Assembly (NCBI RefSeq): GCF_040536835.1
Contig: NZ_CP159578.1
Location: forward strand, 2,232,001-2,296,000
DNA length: 64,000 nucleotides
Direction: 5' to 3'
Source: Salinicola endophyticus
GTDB lineage: Bacteria > Pseudomonadota > Gammaproteobacteria > Pseudomonadales > Halomonadaceae
Position numbers and translations under genes: made by a program. Every line of letters begins with the position of its first letter. The stretch's first letter is position 1. Positions 1 to 7,773 of this stretch are shown here, in pieces. Under the pieces are notes generated by a model, which was given only the letters and a program-made list of their open reading frames with translations, searched no databases and had not been told where the DNA came from.

Positions 1-471
1 AACTTCTCGCTGACGCCGGCGTTGATCAGCCAGAAGGTGGATGCGGTCACCGGAGCCTTCCGCAACTTCGAGCTGGCGCAGATGAAGCAGGAAGGTGTCG
101 AGGGCAAGCCCTTCTATATCGAGGAAGAAGGCGTTCCCACCTATGACGAGCTGATCTTCGTCGCCAATCGCGACACCCTGAATCAGCACCGCGACGCCTA
201 TCGCCGCTTCATGGACGCGATCGGCGAAGCCACCGCCTGGATCATCAACCATCCGGATGAGGGCTGGCAGCGCTTCATCGCCTATGACCCGTCGCTGGAT
301 ACCCCGCTCAACAAGGCGGCCTGGAACGCCACCTTGCCGCGTTTCGCGCTGCGCCCAGCGGCGCTGGACGTCAAGCGCTACCGCGACTTCGAAGCCTTCC
401 TGCTCGAGCGTGGCCAGATCAAGAGCCAGAGCCCGATCTCGCGTCTGGCGGTCGATCTCAACGCGCCCTGA
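1..471 (+). CDS. ABC transporter substrate-binding protein, NMT1/THI5-like, C-terminal part
   Basis: The frame is already open at the window edge and encodes the last 156 residues of a periplasmic binding protein. The text resembles ThiY/NMT1-type binding proteins that capture pyrimidine or thiamine precursors for an ABC importer: a conserved FYIEEEGVPTYDE stretch followed by a helical C-terminal lobe. The N-terminus, signal peptide and partner permease and ATPase lie outside the window, so the ligand cannot be named. It ends 44 bases before cho, on the same strand. The family call is fairly secure and the substrate is an inference. Confidence 0.75.
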   Translation, partial: NFSLTPALISQKVDAVTGAFRNFELAQMKQEGVEGKPFYIEEEGVPTYDELIFVANRDTLNQHRDAYRRFMDAIGEATAWIINHPDEGWQRFIAYDPSLDTPLNKAAWNATLPRFALRPAALDVKRYRDFEAFLLERGQIKSQSPISRLAVDLNAP

Positions 472-474
472 CGC

Positions 475-509
475 GGAATCGGCCAAGGTGAACAGAATCG
501 GCTAAGGTG
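475..509 (+). repeat. Imperfect 16-bp direct repeat upstream of cho
   Basis: Positions 475-490 and 494-509 carry nearly the same 16 bases (AATCGGCCAAGGTG and AATCGGCTAAGGTG at their cores), offset by 19. The second copy supplies the AAGGTGG Shine-Dalgarno of cho. It could be a small duplication or a tandem regulatory site. No LexA box could be recognised here. Confidence 0.6.
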
Positions 510-515
510 GGGAGC

Positions 516-1403
516 ATGAGCTCCCCCATGCCTTTCTACGATCCTCGCCGCGATCCCGCCGAATCGCTGCCCAGCACCGGCATCGATACCCTCGATGCCC
601 TGCCGTCACGCACCGGCGTCTACGTCTTCTTCGGTCATAACGGCCTGCCGCTCTACGTGGGCAAGAGCCTCGACATTCGGACTCGCGTGCGCGCTCACCT
701 GCGCGATCCCGCTTCCGGGCGTCACCGCCACATGATCGAGCAGACCCAGCGTATCGCCTGGATTCTGACCAGTGGCGACCTCGGCGCACAGCTGCTCGAG
801 GCCGACCTGATCAAGCGCTGGGTGCCGCTCTACAATCGCCAGCTGCGTCGCCGCGTCAGGCTGATCAGCTGGGACTGGCCGGAGGGTGAAGCGCACCCCG
901 AACTGAGCGATGGCCAGTGGGTGGTCACCGCGCGCTCGCGCTTCTACGGGCTGTTCCGCAATCGCCATACAGCCCGCGCCACGCTCAAGGATATTGCCAC
1001 CGAGCAGGGGCTGTGCCTGCGGGTGCTGGGGTTGGAGACGGGACGCGGGCGCTGTTTCGGCTATCAGCTGGGGCGCTGTCGCGGTGCCTGCTGCGGCGAA
1101 GAGAGTCTGGAGAGCCACTCCCGGCGTGCCAAGGCGGCAATGGAGCGGCTACGCATCGAGAACTGGCCGTGGCCGGGCCGGGTGGCGTTTCGCGAACGCA
1201 GTGACAGTGGCGACGTCGGGCTGCACGTGGTCGACCACTGGCACTACCAGGGCAGCGTCAGCGAGCTGCACCAGCTCGAGGTACTACCCGACAACCGCGG
1301 TTTCGATATCGATACCTACCGGATCCTCAACCGCTTTCTCGCCGCTCAGCCCGACAATCTCGATATCATCCCGGTGGAGGGAGAGATGGATGACGGCGAT
1401 TGA
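516..1403 (+). CDS. cho: Cho-type excinuclease, UvrC homologue with GIY-YIG nuclease
   Basis: Encodes about 295 residues, the usual length of Cho, the shortened UvrC homologue that makes the 3' incision in UvrAB-dependent nucleotide excision repair. The GIY-YIG nuclease domain lies near residues 30-110, with GVYVFF and LYVGKS as the two signature pieces and the catalytic Arg in DIRTRVRAHL. The Cys-rich GRCFGYQLGRCRGACCG segment near residues 180-200 is typical of UvrC/Cho. An ATG at 516 is preferred over the GTG at 507 because AAGGTGG at 504-510 sits five bases upstream. In E. coli cho is SOS-regulated, but no LexA site is visible here. It converges on ybfF across a palindromic repeat. Confidence 0.9.
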   Translation: MSSPMPFYDPRRDPAESLPSTGIDTLDALPSRTGVYVFFGHNGLPLYVGKSLDIRTRVRAHLRDPASGRHRHMIEQTQRIAWILTSGDLGAQLLEADLIKRWVPLYNRQLRRRVRLISWDWPEGEAHPELSDGQWVVTARSRFYGLFRNRHTARATLKDIATEQGLCLRVLGLETGRGRCFGYQLGRCRGACCGEESLESHSRRAKAAMERLRIENWPWPGRVAFRERSDSGDVGLHVVDHWHYQGSVSELHQLEVLPDNRGFDIDTYRILNRFLAAQPDNLDIIPVEGEMDDGD

Positions 1404-1474
1404 GCGCCACCGGATCACAGGCTGGCAAGCCCCGGCCAGCGACGCATCAGCGGTGGCGAGCCGGTGCCGACTCA

Positions 1475-1615
1475 GAGGGTTTTTACAAAGTCGGCGAGCG
1501 AAGGCAAGACAAGGCAAAATCGGTCGAAAAAGCGGAGTTTACACGGGGTAAATGAGCATTTTGAGGCCGATTTTAACGCCGTATTGCCGAGCGCAGGCAT
1601 TTTGTAAATACCCTC
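1475..1615. repeat. Palindromic intergenic element (family A, copy 1)
   Basis: About 140 bases filling the gap between the convergent cho and ybfF genes. The ends are inverted (GAGGGTTTTTACAAA against TTTTGTAAATACCCTC). Inside are AGGCAAGACAAGGCAAAATCGG and its near-complement TGCCGAGCG / CCGATTTTAACGCCG around a TTTACACGGGGTAAA centre. The element shares its core with copies at 5382-5557 and 20462-20515. It ends directly at the ybfF stop codon. It could fold into a long hairpin and act as a two-way terminator. Confidence 0.75.
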
Positions 1616-2401
1616 TCAGATAGCGGCGAAAAAGCGTGACAGCGCCTGCTGGAACGCCTCCGGCTGCTCGGCGTGGAGCCAGTGTCCGGCCCCTTCCAGC
1701 GTCTGCCAGGTCGCCTCGGGCATCACCGCTGCCACTGCCTCACGGTGGGCGTCGCGCACATAGGTAGAGTCACCGCCGCGCAGCAGCAGCGCGGGCCCCG
1801 GATAGGCACCCTCGCCATCCGGCGCAGCGATGATGTCCGCATAGCCGTCGGCGATCTCGTCCAGCCCTACCCGCCAGCGCAGGATACCGTCGTCGTCGCG
1901 CACCAGATTGGTTGCCAGGAACTGGCGCGTGGCAGCGACATCAACACTTTCGGCCATCAGCGCATCGGCCTCGCGGCGCGACTCAGGCTGGCCCTCGACA
2001 ACCCGGCGCATGGCGGCAAAGATCTCGTCGTGACCATGCTCATAGGGTACCGGGGCGATGTCGGCGACGATCAGGCTGGCCACCGCTTGCGGCCGCTGCC
2101 GGGCCAGGGTGATCGCCACCTTGCCCCCCATCGAATGTCCCAACAGATCGAACTGCGTGATCTCGAGCGCGCCCAGTGACTCGGCGACATCCTCTGCCAT
2201 CTGCGCGTAGCGCATCCCCGGCGCATGCGGCGAACGCCCGTGATTGCGCAGATCGAGCGCAACCACGCGGCGCGTCTGCTGCCACTGCTTGATATGCGAG
2301 CGCCAGTTGTCGGCGCTCCCGAACAGGCCATGCAGCACGACCAGAGGGCGTGTGGCGTCATCGGCGTCGACGATGCCGGTATCGATACAGTGCAGTTGCA
2401 A
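1616..2401 (-). CDS. ybfF: YbfF-type acyl-CoA esterase, alpha/beta hydrolase
   Basis: A single-domain alpha/beta hydrolase of the YbfF family, which hydrolyses short to medium acyl esters including acyl-CoA. Visible are the oxyanion-hole HGLFGSADNW near the start, the LDLRNHG strand, the nucleophile elbow GHSMGG, and the catalytic His in GAGHWLHAEQP near the C-terminus. The frame stays open to a GTG at 2428, but a TTG at 2401 has AGGAGA placed about six bases before it and gives the usual MQLH-type N-terminus, so that start is preferred. No operon partner: cho converges on it and yhhQ lies behind it after about 130 bases. Confidence 0.87.
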   Translation of the reverse strand: MQLHCIDTGIVDADDATRPLVVLHGLFGSADNWRSHIKQWQQTRRVVALDLRNHGRSPHAPGMRYAQMAEDVAESLGALEITQFDLLGHSMGGKVAITLARQRPQAVASLIVADIAPVPYEHGHDEIFAAMRRVVEGQPESRREADALMAESVDVAATRQFLATNLVRDDDGILRWRVGLDEIADGYADIIAAPDGEGAYPGPALLLRGGDSTYVRDAHREAVAAVMPEATWQTLEGAGHWLHAEQPEAFQQALSRFFAAI

Positions 2402-2559
2402 CCTGGCTCTCCTCTCTTTTTCTACCACTCGCCGGCTTTCTCCACCGCTGACTCGCCTTTCAGCCTGCCCTGCGACTACAGCTTGGCGTTGACTTGGCGC
2501 GGGCAGTAAGAATAACAGAGCGCCAGGCAGGCCGTGCCTCGGCCTGCCAGCTCCCCACC

Positions 2560-3231
2560 TCAGCGCCGCGGCAGGCCCGGCAGTGATTCATCGCGGCTAC
2601 TGAGCACGACCCGCCCCAGCCAGGCCAGCAGAACCCCGTAGAGCGGCAGGAAGAACAGCAGGCTGATGGTCAGCTTCACCGCGTAGTCGAACCAGGCGAT
2701 ATCCACCCAGTGCTCGCGCATGAAGGCGTCGGGGCCGTGCCAGAAGGCAATTGCGAAGAACGCAAAGGTATCGGCCAGATTGCCGAGGATAGTCGAAAGG
2801 GTCGGCGCCACCCACCAGGCGCGCAGTCGGCGCAGGCGATCGAAGACATGGATGTCGAGCAGCTGGCCCAGCACGTAGGCCATGAAGCTGGCCAGGGCAA
2901 TGCGCCCGACGAACAGATTCCACTGCCCCAGCGCCTCGAAGCCCTGGAAGCGGCCCTGCTGGAATAGCACCGATACCGCATAGGAGATCATCAGCGCCGG
3001 CACCATCACCCCGGCGATGATACGCCGCGCGGCCGACTTGCCGAACAGCCGCACGGTGAGATCCGTAGCCAGAAAGATGAACGGGAAGCTGAACGCCCCC
3101 CAGGTGGTGTGCAGCCCCCACAGCGTGAACGGCAGCTGCACCAGATAGTTGCTGGCAGTGATCACCGCCACGTGAAACGAGACCAGCCACAAAAGCGTCT
3201 GGCGAATCTGACTCTCGTCGAGCTTGAGCAT
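2560..3231 (-). CDS. yhhQ: YhhQ queuosine-precursor (preQ0/preQ1) transporter
   Basis: A 223-residue integral membrane protein of the Vut_1/YhhQ family (formerly DUF165), which imports 7-deazaguanine precursors for queuosine modification of tRNA. At least six hydrophobic segments can be read. Family signatures include FPFIFLATDLTVRLFGK, the LASFMAYVLGQLLDIHVFD stretch and STILGNLADTFAFFAIAF. The length matches the family. It is divergent from the ArsR gene and its leader holds a candidate preQ1 riboswitch, which fits the function. Confidence 0.92.
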   Translation of the reverse strand: MLKLDESQIRQTLLWLVSFHVAVITASNYLVQLPFTLWGLHTTWGAFSFPFIFLATDLTVRLFGKSAARRIIAGVMVPALMISYAVSVLFQQGRFQGFEALGQWNLFVGRIALASFMAYVLGQLLDIHVFDRLRRLRAWWVAPTLSTILGNLADTFAFFAIAFWHGPDAFMREHWVDIAWFDYAVKLTISLLFFLPLYGVLLAWLGRVVLSSRDESLPGLPRR

Positions 3232-3236
3232 GAAAG

Positions 3237-3282
3237 AACCTTTTTCGTCTGCCGGTCGGCCGAGGGGTAAGGGAACCCTCAG
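3237..3282 (-). promoter_or_regulatory. Candidate preQ1-I riboswitch in the yhhQ leader
   Basis: Reading the minus strand from 3282, CTGAGGG pairs with CCCTCGG over seven pairs around the short loop UUCCCUUAC. This is followed by a GC-rich linker that can make its own small hairpin, then the run GAAAAAGG. The loop CCUU can pair with the AAGG that closes the A-rich tail, giving the H-type pseudoknot of preQ1-I aptamers. AAGG is also the Shine-Dalgarno, seven bases before the yhhQ ATG, so ligand binding would block translation. The linker is longer than in classic members, so this is a candidate only. The gene it precedes makes it more plausible. Confidence 0.5.
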
Positions 3283-3382
3283 TCACATCGTTACCGCCTG
3301 CCATGGCCTCGGGCTGCATCGGCAGGGGGCGGCATTATAGGCACCCCTCCAATACCAGACCAGATGGACCACTAAAAAAACT

Positions 3383-3427
3383 TTGTAACCTAAAGTTACA
3401 GAGGGTAATATAAGAATTGAATGTAAC
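3383..3427 (+). promoter_or_regulatory. sigma70-type promoter overlapped by a TGTAAC palindrome, probable autoregulatory operator
   Basis: TTGTAA at 3383-3388 and TAATAT at 3406-3411 are separated by exactly 17 bases, a good sigma70 promoter. The -35 lies inside the perfect inverted repeat TGTAAC-CTAAA-GTTACA (3384-3400), and a third TGTAAC half-site follows at 3422-3427. The block is AT-rich against GC-rich surroundings and directly precedes an ArsR-family repressor gene, the usual position for an autoregulatory operator. Confidence 0.65.
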
Positions 3428-3466
3428 AGATTGTTCAGCGCCGGCCCTGCGAATGCGGACTTCACT

Positions 3467-3763
3467 ATGATGGAACACACTTTATCGGAAACTCAGTTCG
3501 GGCCCGCCACCGCGACCCTGAAGGCCATGGCCAACGAGAGTCGGCTACGTATTCTGTGCCTACTGATGGCCGGGGAGCGCTCGGTGACCCAGATCAACCA
3601 GCAGATGGCGCTGAGCCAATCGGCGCTGTCGCAGCACCTCGCCGTGCTGCGACAGGAGAGACTGGTCACCACACGGCGCAGCTCTCAGATCATCTACTAC
3701 TCGCTCAACGGTGATACCGCGGGCCGGCTGATCGCCACCCTCGCCAGCCTGGAAATAGGCTAG
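3467..3763 (+). CDS. ArsR-family winged-helix transcriptional regulator
   Basis: About 98 residues, the whole length being one ArsR/SmtB winged-helix domain: LKAMANESRLRILCLLM, then the recognition helix region SQSALSQHLAVLRQ and the wing RRSSQIIYYSL. It looks closest to the HlyU/BigR subgroup, redox or sulfide sensors rather than metal sensors, because the ELCVCDL-type metal-binding motif is absent. It has a single Cys (LRILCLL), so a two-Cys disulfide switch within one subunit is not possible. The frame is open to a TTG at 3431, but the paired ATGs at 3467 and 3470 are more likely given the promoter position. Expected to repress its own promoter through the TGTAAC palindrome. Confidence 0.85.
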   Translation: MMEHTLSETQFGPATATLKAMANESRLRILCLLMAGERSVTQINQQMALSQSALSQHLAVLRQERLVTTRRSSQIIYYSLNGDTAGRLIATLASLEIG

Positions 3764-3837
3764 CCCCGGACGCTGCCACGGGTGGACACGCCGGGGCGAC
3801 AGGTGCGTGAAAACTCGAGGCGTGCACGCGCCAGCGC

Positions 3838-4869
3838 TCAATGACGCTCCCAGCCCAGGCGACCGAGCCGCTCCAGCATCCGGTCAAGCGTCCGCTCGGC
3901 GCCCGTTTCGACGCCTTTGGCCAGGCGCCCGGCAAGACCACGACGGCTTGCCAATGAGATATGCAGCACCCGCGCCTGGCTGGATATTTTCTCCAGCAGA
4001 TAGGCGTCGCTGGTGCCGACGGCATCGACCAAGCCCTGGGATCGCGCTTCACTACCGTACCAGATTTCACCGGTCGCCACCTGATCGAGGTCGAGCTGCG
4101 GGCGGCGCTCGCCGACATAGCGCTTGAACAGGTCGTGGGTCGACTGCAGATCCTCGAGAAACTTGGCCCTGCCCTCCTCGCTGTTCTCGCCCAGCACGGT
4201 CAGGGTGCGCTTGTAGCGTCCCGCCGTCAGCAGCTCGACGTCGACGTCATGCTTCTTGAGCAGCCGGTGCACGTTGGGAATCTGCGCCACCACACCGATC
4301 GAACCGATCACCGCAAAGGGCGCCGCGATCAGGTGATGGGCACAGCACGCCATCATGTAACCGCCACTGGCCGCGACCTTGTCCACACATACCGTGAGTC
4401 GTGCGCCGGCGTCGCGCAGGCGGTCGAGCTGCGCCGCCGCCAGGCCGTAGCTGTGGACCAGCCCACCACCCGAGGTCAGCCGAAGCACCACTTCGTCGCC
4501 CGATTCGAGCTGTGCGATCAGCAGCGACACCAGTTCAGACAGCGCCGGCGTCGCCGAGGCCTTGAGATCGCCCTCGAAGTCCAGCACCCAGACCCGCTCG
4601 TCCACCGCCGCCTTGGCCGCCTGCTTCTCTTCACGCTTGAGTCGCTTGGCCAGTTGGCGCCGTCCCGACTTGGGCGTCGCCGCCAACTGCAGCTGACGCC
4701 GACGTTCGGAGAATCGCGCATCCAGCGAGGTCACCCGCAACTGGCCTCCGCTATCACCACCGCCGCGGCGGCGGCCGCGCGCCACCAGGGCCAGAACTAG
4801 CGCCAGCGCGACGACGAGTGTCGCCGTCTTGGCCAGGAACATACCGTACTCCGCCAGCCATCCGATCAC
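3838..4869 (-). CDS. sohB: SohB inner-membrane serine peptidase, S49 family
   Basis: About 343 residues, typical of SohB, a signal-peptide-peptidase-A-like membrane protease. An N-terminal membrane segment (AKTATLVVALALVLALVA) is followed by a basic linker and then the S49 domain. In it VDKVAASGGYMMACC holds the nucleophile Ser, and HLIAAPFAVIGSIGVVAQIPN and the RYKRTLTVLGENSEEGRAK region supply the general-base Lys side. A GTG at 4869 has AAGGAG six bases upstream and is preferred over the GTG at 4884, which would place the Shine-Dalgarno inside the gene. Divergent from the SCP2 gene. Confidence 0.9.
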   Translation of the reverse strand: MIGWLAEYGMFLAKTATLVVALALVLALVARGRRRGGGDSGGQLRVTSLDARFSERRRQLQLAATPKSGRRQLAKRLKREEKQAAKAAVDERVWVLDFEGDLKASATPALSELVSLLIAQLESGDEVVLRLTSGGGLVHSYGLAAAQLDRLRDAGARLTVCVDKVAASGGYMMACCAHHLIAAPFAVIGSIGVVAQIPNVHRLLKKHDVDVELLTAGRYKRTLTVLGENSEEGRAKFLEDLQSTHDLFKRYVGERRPQLDLDQVATGEIWYGSEARSQGLVDAVGTSDAYLLEKISSQARVLHISLASRRGLAGRLAKGVETGAERTLDRMLERLGRLGWERH

Positions 4870-5063
4870 ATCTCGCTCCTTCACATGGTTTACTTCTAAT
4901 CCAATATCCGCCCAGCCCTCGCTGAGACCCGGTGCAAATCCAGTTGATCATTCGGCAAACGCCGACGCTCTCCGCGGGCAGGCGAGAATCGGCTTGAGAA
5001 ACCGCAACTTGCATAACGCCAAGCGCAGTGGTTTGCTTGTCCTAAAGCCAATGGAGGGCCATC

Positions 5064-5384
5064 ATGGATGACGACCAGCTGATCGCCAAGCTACAACACC
5101 GCTTCGACCCCGCGGCCGCAGGCGATCTCAACGCGACCTACCAGTTCCTGCTGCACGACGCCGACGATCATCATCTGGTGATCGAAGGTGGCAGCCTCAG
5201 CATCCACGCTGGTCACCACACGGCACCCGATGTGACCATCGAGAGTGATACCGCCACCCTCATCGCCCTGATCAAAAAAGAGCTCAATGCCATGCAGGCG
5301 TTGCTCGGTGGCCGGGTCAAGGTCAAGGGCGATATTGGCCTGGCGGCACGTCTGCCCAAGCTGTTCGGCAAGCGCAACGACTAG
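5064..5384 (+). CDS. SCP2 sterol-binding-domain protein
   Basis: A 106-residue protein made entirely of an SCP2-like fold: an N-terminal helix, alternating beta strands (HHLVIEGGSLSIHAG, APDVTIESDTATLIAL), then a helix and the GRVKVKGDIGLAARLPKLF ending typical of small bacterial SCP2 proteins. These bind lipophilic ligands, but the ligand is unknown. A strong Shine-Dalgarno (GGAGG) precedes the ATG. The TAG stop at 5382-5384 is formed by the end of the palindromic element that follows. Confidence 0.85.
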   Translation: MDDDQLIAKLQHRFDPAAAGDLNATYQFLLHDADDHHLVIEGGSLSIHAGHHTAPDVTIESDTATLIALIKKELNAMQALLGGRVKVKGDIGLAARLPKLFGKRND

Positions 5385-5557
5385 GTTTTGTACGAAAACT
5401 ACCTGTGCTCGGCAATACGGCGTTAAGAATCGGCTGGAGCGCCAGCCCGGTCAAAATGCTCATTTACACCCTGTAAACTGGAGCGCCAGCCCGGTCCGCT
5501 TTCGCCGATTTTTGCCTTGTCTTGCCTTAGCTCGATGACTTTTCGTGCAAACCCTAA
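5382..5557. repeat. Palindromic intergenic element (family A, copy 2) with duplicated 19-mer
   Basis: The ends are inverted (CTAGGTTTTGTACGAAAA against TTTTCGTGCAAACCCTAAG), and the internal CGGCGTTAAGAATCGG, AAAATGCTCATTTACA and TTGCCTTGTCTTGCC segments match the reverse complement of copy 1. Compared with copy 1 both arms carry an extra piece. The 19-mer CTGGAGCGCCAGCCCGGTC stands at 5434-5452 and again, identical and in the same direction, at 5478-5496. Each 19-mer is itself a small hairpin. Confidence 0.75.
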
Positions 5558-5635
5558 GCACTCTCCAATGACAACCAAGAACTCTCCGACGGGGCCGTAG
5601 GCGTCGACTGCTCGGCGTGTGACATCGACCGTCTC

Positions 5636-6409
5636 TCAGCGGGTCGCCACCGCGCGCCGGTGAGTCTCTATCAGCTGGCGCGAGATCGAGTAGCTGGGCG
5701 GCAGTTCCGGCAGGCGTTCCGGCGTGAACCAGGCCGCATCGGCAATCTCGTGGCCGTCGATACGAATGCGCCGGCTGGTCGCCTCGGCGAAGAAGCCCAT
5801 CATCAGCGAGTGCGGGAAAGGCCATGACTGGCTCTTGAAGAAACTGACCCGCCCCACCTCGACGCCGACCTCCTCCATCACTTCGCGGCGCACGGCCCCC
5901 TCTACCGCCTCGCCGGGCTCGATGAAGCCGGCCAGCGTCGAGTAACGCCGCGGCGGAAAGCGCGGGCTCCGCGCCAGCAGCATGTCGCGGCCGAAGGTCA
6001 CCAGGGTGATGATACAGGGCGAGATACGCGGGTAGGCACGCAGACCGCACTGCTCGCAGGCCATCGCGAACTCATGTGCCAGGCGCTGGGTAGGATGGCC
6101 ACAGCGCCCGCAGAAACGGTGATCGCGTTCCCAGTGGCTGACCTGCAGCGCCGTCGCCAGCAGTTCGCTCTCGGCCGGCGATATCTGCGCCAGCCAATCC
6201 CGCGCCGCGGGCCACGTCTCGTCGCCCGTCTCGATCGACAGCGCCACCGGCTCGTCGTTCCAGAAGCCCAGGCGCAGCGCCTGCGGCGGCCAGGCTACGT
6301 CACGTTCGAGCACGCCCTGGCCGCCACTGCCCGGCGCCACGCCCTGGGCGTTCATGCGGATAAGCCAGCCTCGTCGCACATCCGCGGGGGGCAGCTCGCG
6401 ACGCAGCAT
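5636..6409 (-). CDS. nudC: NudC NADH pyrophosphatase / NAD-capped RNA decapping hydrolase
   Basis: 257 residues, the normal NudC length. Visible are the four-Cys zinc ribbon (FCGRCG and CEQCG), the Nudix box GFIEPGEAVEGAVRREVMEEVG with all its glutamates, and the SQSWPFPHSLM motif that distinguishes the NADH-specific branch. NudC splits NADH to NMNH and AMP and removes NAD caps from RNA. It starts inside the dnaQ stop codon (TGATG, one shared base at 6409), so translation is likely coupled to dnaQ. Confidence 0.95.
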   Translation of the reverse strand: MLRRELPPADVRRGWLIRMNAQGVAPGSGGQGVLERDVAWPPQALRLGFWNDEPVALSIETGDETWPAARDWLAQISPAESELLATALQVSHWERDHRFCGRCGHPTQRLAHEFAMACEQCGLRAYPRISPCIITLVTFGRDMLLARSPRFPPRRYSTLAGFIEPGEAVEGAVRREVMEEVGVEVGRVSFFKSQSWPFPHSLMMGFFAEATSRRIRIDGHEIADAAWFTPERLPELPPSYSISRQLIETHRRAVATR

Positions 6410-7158
6410 CAGGAGGCGGCCCCATCACCGTTCAGCGCGTCCCAGCGACACTGACCGGCGGCTTGGCGGATCTGCGCCAGGCGCTCGCGGTGCGCCTCCC
6501 ATTCGGCATCGCTGGGCTGCGCCACGACCAGCGGCGTGGCCGCCCGATCGAGCTGGAGATGGGCACCGGCGCCGCTCTCGTTGCGGCTCTCGTTCTCTTC
6601 GCTACCGGCCAGCGACAGCGCCGTCTGGCCACCGGTCATGGCCAGGTAGACCTCGGCCAGGATCTCCGAGTCGAGCAAGGCGCCGTGCAGCACGCGCTGG
6701 CCATTGTCGATATCGTAGCGCTTGCACAACGCATCCAGGCTGTTGCGCTGCCCCGGGTGCATCTGTCGCGCCATCTTGAGGGTGTCGAGCACGCTGCAGT
6801 GCTCGGCTACCGGTCCCAGCACCGGCTCGCCGCGGGCGGCCTTGAGCAGGCGAAACTCATGGTCGAAGAAGCCGACGTCGAACGGCGCGTTGTGGATCAC
6901 CAGCTGGGCGCCACGCATGAACTCCCACAGCTCATCCGCGATCTGCGCAAACACAGGCTCGTTGGCCACCCGCTCGTTGGTGATCCCGTGAATCTCGATC
7001 GCCTCGGCCTCGATATGGCGCTCGGGGTTGACGTACTGATGATAGGTGCGGCCGGTGAAGCGGCGGTTGATCAGCTCGATCCCACCGATCTCGATGATGC
7101 GATGCCCTTCGCGCGGGTCGATCCCGGTGGTTTCCGTATCCATGACGATTTGGCGCAT
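6409..7158 (-). CDS. dnaQ: DNA polymerase III epsilon subunit, 3'-5' proofreading exonuclease
   Basis: About 249 residues. The DEDDh exonuclease motifs are all present: MDTETTGID (Exo I), VIHNAPFDVGFFDHE (Exo II) and HGALLDSEILAEVYLAM (Exo III). QTALSL after the domain matches the beta-clamp-binding motif of the E. coli protein, and a C-terminal tail follows for contact with the alpha subunit. The frame is open to 7224, but the ATG at 7158 follows GAGGAG and gives the canonical MRQIVMDTETTG start. A 15-base tandem duplication lies just upstream. In the same direction as rnhA, as in E. coli relatives where rnhA and dnaQ are adjacent. Confidence 0.95.
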   Translation of the reverse strand: MRQIVMDTETTGIDPREGHRIIEIGGIELINRRFTGRTYHQYVNPERHIEAEAIEIHGITNERVANEPVFAQIADELWEFMRGAQLVIHNAPFDVGFFDHEFRLLKAARGEPVLGPVAEHCSVLDTLKMARQMHPGQRNSLDALCKRYDIDNGQRVLHGALLDSEILAEVYLAMTGGQTALSLAGSEENESRNESGAGAHLQLDRAATPLVVAQPSDAEWEAHRERLAQIRQAAGQCRWDALNGDGAAS

Positions 7159-7180
7159 GCGGCTCTCCTCGCTCTCAAGC

Positions 7181-7210
7181 ACTCGATCTGTAGTAACTCG
7201 ATCTGTAGTA
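7181..7210. repeat. Exact 15-bp tandem duplication upstream of dnaQ
   Basis: ACTCGATCTGTAGTA occurs twice without a gap, 7181-7195 and 7196-7210, in the 91-base space between rnhA and dnaQ. It lies in the dnaQ leader or promoter. A unit of 15 bases keeps the long upstream frame open, but there is no sign that it is translated. Confidence 0.8.
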
Positions 7211-7249
7211 GCACCAGCGCTCACACGCCGGGGCTCTGGTTGGCGCGGG

Positions 7250-7747
7250 TCAGTCGCCAGCGATCACCGCGTCGATCGCCTCGTTGACCAGCCGGTCGGC
7301 CGCCTCGTTACCGGGGTGGCCACTGTGGCCCTTGACCCAGTGCCACTCGATGCGATGCCGCTGGGTCTCCGCCAGCAGTTCACGCCACAGCTCGGCATTC
7401 TTCACCGGCTCTTTGGAGGCGGTCTTCCAGCCACGCTTCTGCCAGCCGTGAATCCACTCGGTGATTCCCTTGCGCAGATACTGGGAGTCGGTCCACAGCG
7501 CCACCTGACAGGGGCGGTCGAGGGCCCGCAGCGCCTGGATCGCCGCCATCAGCTCCATGCGGTTGTTGGTGGTATGACGCTCGCCGCCCTTGAGTGACTT
7601 CTGGTGCTGGCCCGAGACCAGCATCGCCCCCCAGCCGCCGGGGCCGGGGTTACCGCGGCAACCGCCGTCGGTGTAGATGGTGACCTGAGGCGGATTGGCC
7701 TGAGACGTGGCGTCAGCGGCGGAGGCAGATGAAGAGGAAGCTGGCAA
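7250..7747 (-). CDS. rnhA: Ribonuclease HI
   Basis: 165 residues: a Ser/Ala-rich leader of about 20 residues, then a complete RNase H fold. Active-site motifs are [16 protein letters not shown] (first Asp), [10 protein letters not shown] (Glu), WTDSQYL (Asp) and the [16 protein letters not shown] end with the flexible His and last Asp. The KRGWKT basic handle region that binds hybrids is present. It removes RNA from RNA-DNA hybrids, including R-loops. Flanked by dnaQ downstream and a methyltransferase upstream, the classical arrangement. Confidence 0.95.
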   Translation of the reverse strand: MPASSSSASAADATSQANPPQVTIYTDGGCRGNPGPGGWGAMLVSGQHQKSLKGGERHTTNNRMELMAAIQALRALDRPCQVALWTDSQYLRKGITEWIHGWQKRGWKTASKEPVKNAELWRELLAETQRHRIEWHWVKGHSGHPGNEAADRLVNEAIDAVIAGD

Positions 7748-7773
7748 AACGTGAATTCTCTCTGGCGTATTGG

